Shown here in pieces: positions 1 to 5,112 of a DNA stretch of 5,112 bases (position 1 is the stretch's first letter; the number at the start of each line of letters is the position of its first letter). Under the pieces are notes generated by a model. It did no database searches, had not been told where the DNA came from, and worked only from the letters and a program-made list of their open reading frames with translations. The stretch comes from DASRWT01 sp046728035 (GTDB taxonomy: Bacteria > Methylomirabilota > Methylomirabilia > Rokubacteriales > CSP1-6). A program made the translations under genes and the position numbers. The stretch spans positions 1 to 5,112 of the forward strand of contig JBKPDT010000320.1 in NCBI GenBank assembly GCA_046728035.1, given 5' to 3'.

Positions 1-1
1 A

Positions 2-268
<267 letters not shown>

Positions 269-291
269 GCGTCTCGCGACGCGGCTGAAGG

Positions 292-318
292 GCGGGGATC
301 CGGAACTCGGATCCCCGC
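292..318 (+). terminator. Hairpin terminator after the ferredoxin gene
   Basis: A perfect 11-bp inverted repeat (arms 292-302 and 308-318, GCGGGGATCCG and its complement) encloses a 5-nt loop. It begins 23 nt after the ferredoxin stop. The following bases (TGTCATGTTTGCTTCCC) are only moderately T-rich, so it may be a weak intrinsic terminator or a 3'-end-stabilising hairpin. The next gene starts about 190 nt later with its own promoter signals, which fits a transcript end here. Confidence 0.7.
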
Positions 319-408
319 TGTCATGTTTGCTTCCCTTCCATCCGCTCCCTCCCGCCGCGCCCACCATCCGTCGCCTGCCCAGCCACACAGGCAGCCACGA
401 CGCCCCGA

Positions 409-426
409 TGCACAGGTCCTCGTGCA
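409..426. promoter_or_regulatory. Candidate upstream activator site (TGCAC-N8-GTGCA)
   Basis: A perfect 5-bp inverted repeat, TGCAC (409-413) and GTGCA (422-426), is separated by 8 bases. Its centre lies about 87 bp upstream of the start site predicted from the sigma-54 element at 479-494, the usual distance for an enhancer-binding-protein site. The half-sites match those of NtrC-like sites (TGCACC-N5-GGTGCA, equal to TGCAC-N7-GTGCA), but the spacing is one base longer. Only one such site is seen, and a short palindrome can arise by chance. Confidence 0.35.
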
Positions 427-446
427 GATCCGATCCGGCGCCCGCG

Positions 447-475
447 TGATTCCGGCCTGATTCCCCGCAATCGGG
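447..475. repeat. Direct repeat and imperfect palindrome, possible operator
   Basis: TGATTCC occurs at 447-453 and again at 458-464, an 11-bp period or about one helical turn. The second copy also forms the left half of an imperfect palindrome at 456-475 (CCtGATT, 6-base centre, AATCgGG). It sits between the candidate activator site and the sigma-54 core, about 30 to 58 bp before the predicted start site, where an accessory factor or repressor could bind. The arrangement is seen directly; its function is inferred. Confidence 0.25.
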
Positions 476-478
476 CGG

Positions 479-494
479 TGGCATGCCGCTTGCG
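479..494 (+). promoter_or_regulatory. Sigma-54 (RpoN) -24/-12 promoter
   Basis: TGGCATGCCGCTTGCG matches the sigma-54 consensus TGGCAYR-N4-TTGC at every defined position, with GG at 480-481 and GC at 492-493 and the required 10-bp spacing between them. With C493 as -12, transcription would start near A505, three bases before ATG 508. No competing sigma-70 TTGAC-type element is visible between 319 and 507. An inverted repeat lies at a plausible enhancer distance upstream. RpoN itself is not in the window, so its presence in the organism is assumed. Confidence 0.6.
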
Positions 495-507
495 ATCCTC
501 GTCGACC

Positions 508-807
508 ATGCCCGCGCCGCCTGTCACGCCGCCCCCGCCGCCGACTCCGCCGAAGCCCAGCCCCGGGTTTCACGGCGCCGTCACCGAGTTCAAGCGCCGC
601 CTCATCGAGGCCACCCTCTTCCAGCTCGGTGGCAACCGCACGCGCACCGCCCGCGCGCTGGGGCTGCAGCGGACCTATCTCCTCCGGCTCATGCGCGAGT
701 TCGGCGTGAACGTCCCGCACCGGGAGACGCCTGCTCGCCGCGTCGATGCTGCCGATGGCAGCCGACCCAAGGACGTTGACACTCGCCGCGCCCCGGTCCG
801 ACAATGA
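508..807 (+). CDS. Small stand-alone Fis-type helix-turn-helix protein
   Basis: A 99-aa probable DNA-binding protein. Residues 1-20 are strongly proline-rich and look disordered. Residues about 25-70 form a Fis-type HTH: an FKRRLIEATLFQLGGN helix, then NRTRTARALGLQRTYLLRLMREFGV as the helix-turn-helix. This is the fold that ends NtrC-family sigma-54 activators. Residues 71-99 are charged and of no recognised family. There is no AAA+ domain (no GAFTGA or Walker motif) and no receiver domain in or before the gene. ATG 508 is chosen because the sigma-54 element predicts a start site at about 505; GTG 478 would lie upstream of that site. No Shine-Dalgarno sequence is evident. The stop is 4 nt before the thiolase-like gene, so co-transcription is possible. 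It may be an autoregulator, a regulator of the downstream operon, a nucleoid protein, or a remnant of a larger activator. Confidence 0.75.
   Translation: MPAPPVTPPPPPTPPKPSPGFHGAVTEFKRRLIEATLFQLGGNRTRTARALGLQRTYLLRLMREFGVNVPHRETPARRVDAADGSRPKDVDTRRAPVRQ
776..805 (+). promoter_or_regulatory. Sigma-70-like promoter for the thiolase/DUF35/CoA-transferase operon
   Basis: A perfect -35 box TTGACA (776-781) is followed after 18 bp by GACAAT (800-805, 4 of 6 matches to TATAAT). Transcription would begin around 811-812, at the GTG start of the thiolase-like gene, giving a leaderless message. No Shine-Dalgarno sequence precedes that GTG, which agrees. The promoter lies wholly inside the 3' end of the HTH gene, so the operon could be expressed apart from the sigma-54 promoter upstream. 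Confidence 0.5.
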
Positions 808-811
808 TCGA

Positions 812-1939
812 GTGACCGACGTCTGGATCTCCGGCGCGGGGATGACCCGGTTCGGGAAGCGGGACGAGACGCTGCCCGATCTCATCACGGAGGCGGCGTA
901 CGCCGCGCTCGCCGACGCCGGGATCGACCAGCCGGATGCCCTCGTCGTGGGCGCGATGAACCCGGAGGAGTTCACCGGCGACGGCAATTTCGCCTCGCTC
1001 ATCAATACCCACCTCGGCCTCACCCGGCTGCCCGCGCTGCGCGTGGAGACGGCGACCTCGTCGGGCCTGGCCGCCTTCTTCACGGGCTTCGCCGCGGTCG
1101 CGGCGCGCCTCTACCGGAACGTGCTGGTGGTGGGCGCCGAGAAGATGTCGCATATCCCGACGCCGCGGGTCTCGGAGATCATCGGGCGCTCGATCGATCC
1201 GCACGAGCGGCGGTACGGGACGACCATGCCCGCCCTCGCCGGCCTCATCACCCGGGCGGCCATGCACAAGCATGGCCTCACCCTGCGGGAGATCTCCCAG
1301 GTCGCGGTGAAGAACCACGCGAACGCGAGCCGCAACCCCTATGCGCACTTCCAGGAGCCCGTCACGCTGGAAGCGGTGATGGAGAGCCGGATCGTCGCCG
1401 ATCCCCTCCGCCTCTACCACTGCTGCCCGATCTCCGACGGCGCCGCCGCGGTGGTGCTCACGAGCGATCGGGCGCCGGTGCGGGTGGCCGGCATCGGGCA
1501 GGGAACGGACTCCATCGCGATCCGCTACCGATCCGATCTCACCTCGTTCCGTGCCACCCAGGTGGCCGCGCGCGCGGCCTACCGCATGGCCGGCTTCGGC
1601 CCCGAGCGCGTGGACGTGGCCGAGCTGCACGACGCCTTCTCGCCCTTCGAGATCATCTCGCTCGAGGACACGGGCCTGATGCCGGCGGGCAAGGCCGGGC
1701 GGGCCACCCTGGAAGGCGAGACCGCGCTCGACGGTCGGCTCCCCGTGAGCCCCTCAGGCGGGCTCAAGGCGCGAGGCCATCCGCTCGCGGCCACCGGGAT
1801 CGGCCAGGTTGTGGAGCTCTGCTGGCAGCTTCGCGGGGAAGCGGGCGCGCGACAGGTGCCGGCGCGCGTCGGGCTCGCGCAGTCCATCGGGGGACTGGCC
1901 ACCAACAATTGGGTCGTCCTTCTCGAGGCCACGCGGTGA
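812..1939 (+). CDS. Thiolase-like protein (SCP-x/lipid-transfer type) lacking the catalytic cysteines
   Basis: A 375-aa member of the thiolase superfamily, of the type that pairs with DUF35 proteins. It starts with the family's N-terminus (VTDVWISGAGMTRFGK), which fixes GTG 812. Starting at ATG 746 would add 22 unrelated residues. Family motifs are MNPEEF (49-54), the nucleophile loop at 78-86, CCPISDGAAAVVL (204-216), ELHDAF (271-276), GGLKARGHPLAATG (316-329) and QSIGG (357-361). His323 is present. The nucleophile Cys of true thiolases is Thr82 (codon ACC), the Cys of the HDCF motif is Ala275, and the position of the second catalytic Cys appears to be Ser358. Ordinary Cys-based thiolysis is therefore unlikely. 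A retro-aldolase role (as for the Ltp2/DUF35 steroid enzyme), another C-C bond reaction, or a purely binding role are alternatives. It is the first gene of a three-gene operon; its stop overlaps the next start (GTGA). Family assignment is firm, substrate unknown. Confidence 0.9.
   Translation: MTDVWISGAGMTRFGKRDETLPDLITEAAYAALADAGIDQPDALVVGAMNPEEFTGDGNFASLINTHLGLTRLPALRVETATSSGLAAFFTGFAAVAARLYRNVLVVGAEKMSHIPTPRVSEIIGRSIDPHERRYGTTMPALAGLITRAAMHKHGLTLREISQVAVKNHANASRNPYAHFQEPVTLEAVMESRIVADPLRLYHCCPISDGAAAVVLTSDRAPVRVAGIGQGTDSIAIRYRSDLTSFRATQVAARAAYRMAGFGPERVDVAELHDAFSPFEIISLEDTGLMPAGKAGRATLEGETALDGRLPVSPSGGLKARGHPLAATGIGQVVELCWQLRGEAGARQVPARVGLAQSIGGLATNNWVVLLEATR
1925..1928 (+). promoter_or_regulatory. 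Ribosome binding site for the DUF35 gene
   Basis: GAGG sits 7 nt before GTG 1936, inside the last codons of the thiolase-like gene. It supports GTG 1936 over the upstream in-frame ATG 1909, which would add nine residues unlike the family. Confidence 0.55.
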
Positions 1940-2367
1940 TCGAGGCCACCCTCCCCGCGTCGATCTGCCCGCGCTGCGAGCGCCTCATCGTGCCGCCGGC
2001 GGCTCGCTGCCCCGATCACGGGACGACGATGGAGGCCGCCACCGTCCCCAATACCGGCGAGGTCGTCTCGTTCACCACACTCTACTCGCCGCCGGAAGGA
2101 TTCCGCTCCCCACTCCACATCGCGCTGATCGAGCTGGAAGGCGGGGCGCGTCTCTTCTGTCACGGCGAGGAGACCAAGGGCGTGAAGATCGGCTCGCGCG
2201 TCTCGGTGGAGAACGTCGATTCCATCTATTACTTCTCGCACATGGGATTCGCGGACCGGGCCCGCCTCTTCTGGCGCCGCGCCGGCGCGCGGGGCGAGAA
2301 GGTCGGCGCCATCAGCAAGAGCCTGGTGCAGGGGCTCTTCAAGGGGAGATCGAGTGGCCAGAGCTAG
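1936..2367 (+). CDS. DUF35 Zn-ribbon/OB-fold protein, partner of the thiolase-like protein
   Basis: A 143-aa protein with the two-part layout of the DUF35 family. A rubredoxin-like zinc ribbon spans residues 10-30 (C11, C14, C25, then H28 where a fourth Cys is usual). A beta-rich OB-fold domain spans about 40-100 (GEVVSFTTLY, then HIALIELEGGARLFCHGEE and GSRVSVENVD). In characterised pairs (archaeal acetoacetyl-CoA thiolase/HMG-CoA synthase, Ltp2, PhlB-PhlC) the DUF35 protein binds the thiolase-fold enzyme and helps form the CoA channel or hold the complex together. The 4-nt GTGA overlap with the thiolase-like gene suggests translational coupling and matched amounts, as expected for subunits. 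The C-terminal 40 residues (from about 103) are basic and match nothing I recognise. The paired role is inferred from context; the fold is fairly certain. Confidence 0.88.
   Translation: MIEATLPASICPRCERLIVPPAARCPDHGTTMEAATVPNTGEVVSFTTLYSPPEGFRSPLHIALIELEGGARLFCHGEETKGVKIGSRVSVENVDSIYYFSHMGFADRARLFWRRAGARGEKVGAISKSLVQGLFKGRSSGQS
2343..2348 (+). promoter_or_regulatory. Ribosome binding site for the CoA-transferase gene
   Basis: GGGGAG lies 5 nt before GTG 2354, within the end of the DUF35 gene. It is the strongest Shine-Dalgarno sequence near any start in the window. It decides this start, since the protein otherwise has no ATG, GTG or TTG start before its conserved domain. Confidence 0.7.
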
Positions 2368-3598
2368 GACCCGAGTCAGCCGTGCCCGACGCGCGCACCG
2401 CGCTCCTGCCGCCCGCCCGCCGCTGGCGGGGATCCGCGTCATCGACCTCACCCGGGTGCTCGCCGGGCCCTTCTGCGCCATGGCGCTGGGCGACATGGGC
2501 GCCGAGGTCATCAAGGTCGAGGAGCCGGGCAAGGGCGACGACACGCGCGGGTGGCCTCCCTTCGCGGGGGGCGAGGCGACCTACTTCATGGCGGTCAACC
2601 GCAGCAAGAAGAGCCTGACCCTGAACCTCAAGGCGCCCGAGGGGCAGGCCATTCTCCGCGGCCTGATCGCCCGCGCCGACGTCGTGCTGGAGAACTTTCG
2701 CCCCGGCACCATGGAGCGCCTCGGCTTCGGCTTCGAGGCCCTCCGGAAGAGCAACCGGCGGCTCGTCTACTGCTCGATCTCCGGCTTCGGCGAGAGCGGG
2801 CCCGAGGCCTCGCGGCCGGGCTACGACCTGATCGTGCAGGGCGAGTCGGGCGTGATGGACCTCACCGGCTTTCCCGACGGGCCGCCCGTCAAGGTGGGTA
2901 ACTCCATCGCCGACCTCGTCGCGGGCATGGCGGCGGCGCACGGCATCACCTTGGCGCTGCTCGCGCGCGCGCGCACCGGCCGCGGGCAGAAGGTCGAGAT
3001 CGGCATGCTCGACGTGATGGCCGCGCTGCTGACCTACCAGGCGGGGCTTTACTGGAACGGGGGCGGGCGGCCGGCACGGCGAGGCAACGCGCATCCCTCG
3101 ATCGTGCCGTACGAGGTCTACCAGGCTCAGGACGCCTATCTCACCCTCGGCGTCGCCAACAACTCTCTCTTCGATCGCTTCTGCGGGGCCATCGGCCGGT
3201 CCGAGCTCGCGAAGGATCCGCGCTTCGACACCGAGGCCAAGCGCGTCACCAATCGCGACACGCTGAACCCGATCCTCAACGAGGAGCTGGGCAAGCGCCC
3301 TGCCGCGGAGTGGCTCGCCCGCCTCGACAAGGCGGGCGTCCCCGCCGGCAAGATCAAGACGGTGGCGGAGGTGTGCGAGAGCCCGCACCTCAAGGCGCGC
3401 GGGATGGTGGTCTCGCTGCCCCATCCCAAGGCGGGCGCCATCACCATGATGGGCGTGCCCATCCGGCTCTGGGAGACGCCGGGCGCGGCGCGGGTGGCGC
3501 CGCCGCTCCTCGGCCAGCACACCGACGAGGTGCTCACGCGCCTGCTCCGCTACCCGAAGGCGCGCGTGGCCAAGCTGCGCGCGGCCGGCGTCGTCTGA
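2354..3598 (+). CDS. Family III CoA-transferase (CaiB/BaiF/Frc type)
   Basis: A 414-aa cytoplasmic enzyme that moves CoA between a thioester and a free carboxylic acid through enzyme-bound anhydride/thioester intermediates. The conserved core begins at residue 24 (LAGIRVIDLTRVLAGPFCAMALGDMGAEVIKVE). Further motifs are VNRSKKSLTLNLK (81-93), VVLENFRPG (110-118), SRPGYDLIVQGESGVMDLTG (153-172), RTGRGQKVEIGMLD (207-220), the small domain with DPRF (288-291), and the C-terminal PPLLGQHTDEVL (383-394). Asp158 in GYD is the expected catalytic aspartate. Core length is normal for the family. The first 23 residues are an odd Arg/Ala-rich extension (8 Arg in 21). The gene overlaps the DUF35 gene by 14 nt and closes the operon. 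It may activate the substrate of the thiolase-like complex or recycle CoA from its product. Donor and acceptor cannot be predicted; carnitine, formate/oxalate or dicarboxylate specificity should not be assumed. Confidence 0.93.
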   Translation: MARARTRVSRARRAHRAPAARPPLAGIRVIDLTRVLAGPFCAMALGDMGAEVIKVEEPGKGDDTRGWPPFAGGEATYFMAVNRSKKSLTLNLKAPEGQAILRGLIARADVVLENFRPGTMERLGFGFEALRKSNRRLVYCSISGFGESGPEASRPGYDLIVQGESGVMDLTGFPDGPPVKVGNSIADLVAGMAAAHGITLALLARARTGRGQKVEIGMLDVMAALLTYQAGLYWNGGGRPARRGNAHPSIVPYEVYQAQDAYLTLGVANNSLFDRFCGAIGRSELAKDPRFDTEAKRVTNRDTLNPILNEELGKRPAAEWLARLDKAGVPAGKIKTVAEVCESPHLKARGMVVSLPHPKAGAITMMGVPIRLWETPGAARVAPPLLGQHTDEVLTRLLRYPKARVAKLRAAGVV

Positions 3599-3635
3599 GC
3601 GGCGCGCCCGCCCGCTAGGGCTTGCGCGAGTAAAC

Positions 3636-3664
3636 TTGACTCTTTCCGAGGGCATCCCCATGAT
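3636..3664 (+). promoter_or_regulatory. Sigma-70-like promoter for the citramalate synthase gene
   Basis: TTGACT (3636-3641, 5 of 6 to the -35 consensus) is followed after 17 bp by CATGAT (3659-3664, 4 of 6 to the -10). Transcription would start near 3671, about three bases before ATG 3674, again almost leaderless. The 75-nt gap after the CoA-transferase gene holds only a weak GCCC-N4-GGGC hairpin (3610-3621) with no T-tract, so read-through from the operon is also possible. Confidence 0.45.
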
Positions 3665-3673
3665 GAGTGCCCC

Positions 3674-3677
<4 letters not shown>
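3660..3677 (+). other. Possible five-codon leader ORF overlapping the cimA start
   Basis: A tiny ORF (M-M-S-A-P-stop) starts at ATG 3660, 7 nt after GAGGG (3648-3652), and ends with TGA 3675-3677, which overlaps the next gene's ATG 3674 as ATGA. If a transcript starting farther upstream covers it, ribosomes could be handed on to the main start. It conflicts with the leaderless reading of the promoter at 3636-3664 and may be chance. Confidence 0.15.

Positions 3678-5112
<1,435 letters not shown>

Noticed and set aside
478..507. GTG 478 as start of the HTH protein (adds 10 residues)
   Set aside because: It falls inside the sigma-54 core element, upstream of the predicted transcription start, and the added residues are not part of the fold.
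746..811. ATG 746 as start of the thiolase-like protein
   Set aside because: It would overlap the HTH gene by 62 nt and add 22 residues without family support; GTG 812 gives the normal family N-terminus.
804..815. Three-codon ORF (M-I-E-stop) between the HTH stop and the thiolase-like start
   Set aside because: It is too short, has no ribosome site, and overlaps the proposed -10 element; most likely chance.
689..1630. Open frame of 313 codons on the minus strand within the thiolase-like gene
   Set aside because: Its composition is typical of an antisense shadow and no motif is present.
1579..2544. Minus-strand open frame of 321 codons across three genes
   Set aside because: It overlaps three well-supported + strand genes and shows no recognisable motif.
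2962..2974. Alternating CG tract with possible Z-DNA character
   Set aside because: It simply encodes an Ala-Arg run inside the CoA-transferase and is short; expected in GC-rich coding DNA.
3610..3621. GCCC-GCTA-GGGC hairpin after the CoA-transferase gene as a terminator
   Set aside because: The stem is only 4 bp and no T-tract follows it.

Overview
This is a GC-rich (well over 60% by eye) bacterial chromosomal window. It is densely coded on the + strand only: six genes, of which the last runs off the right edge. The mix of a 7Fe ferredoxin, a thiolase-like protein paired with a DUF35 protein, a family III CoA-transferase and a citramalate-synthase-type enzyme fits an aerobic or facultative soil/subsurface bacterium rich in CoA-thioester metabolism. 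Rokubacteria/Methylomirabilota or a proteobacterium would both fit; this is an impression of style and was not tested. I see no mobile element, CRISPR array, rRNA or tRNA.

Layout. (1) 2-268: a small FdxA-type ferredoxin, closed by a perfect 11-bp hairpin (292-318) that looks like a terminator. (2) 319-507: a non-coding regulatory stretch with a TGCAC-N8-GTGCA inverted repeat (409-426), a direct repeat and palindrome (447-475), and a full match to the sigma-54 -24/-12 consensus (479-494). (3) 508-807: a 99-aa protein that is little more than a Fis-type helix-turn-helix behind a proline-rich N-terminus. (4) 812-3598: a tightly packed operon of thiolase-like protein, DUF35 (Zn-ribbon/OB-fold) protein and family III CoA-transferase, with 4-nt and 14-nt overlaps. 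A sigma-70-like promoter (776-805) for it lies inside the 3' end of the HTH gene. (5) 3599-3673: a short spacer with a second sigma-70-like promoter. (6) 3674-5112+: a citramalate synthase (CimA-type) missing only its C-terminal end.

How the genes may work together. The thiolase-like and DUF35 proteins probably form one complex, as in other thiolase/DUF35 pairs. The CoA-transferase could load a carboxylic acid onto CoA for that complex, or recover CoA from it. The substrate cannot be read from the sequence. The thiolase-like protein lacks both usual catalytic cysteines, so ordinary thiolysis is doubtful. The HTH gene, just upstream and probably under sigma-54 control, is a candidate regulator of the operon. 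The ferredoxin and citramalate synthase look like independent housekeeping units.

The main points for a second look are the sigma-54 promoter with an upstream palindrome before a stand-alone Fis-type HTH, the cysteine-less thiolase homolog with its DUF35 partner, and an apparent rule that the first genes of transcription units are leaderless while internal genes carry Shine-Dalgarno sequences.
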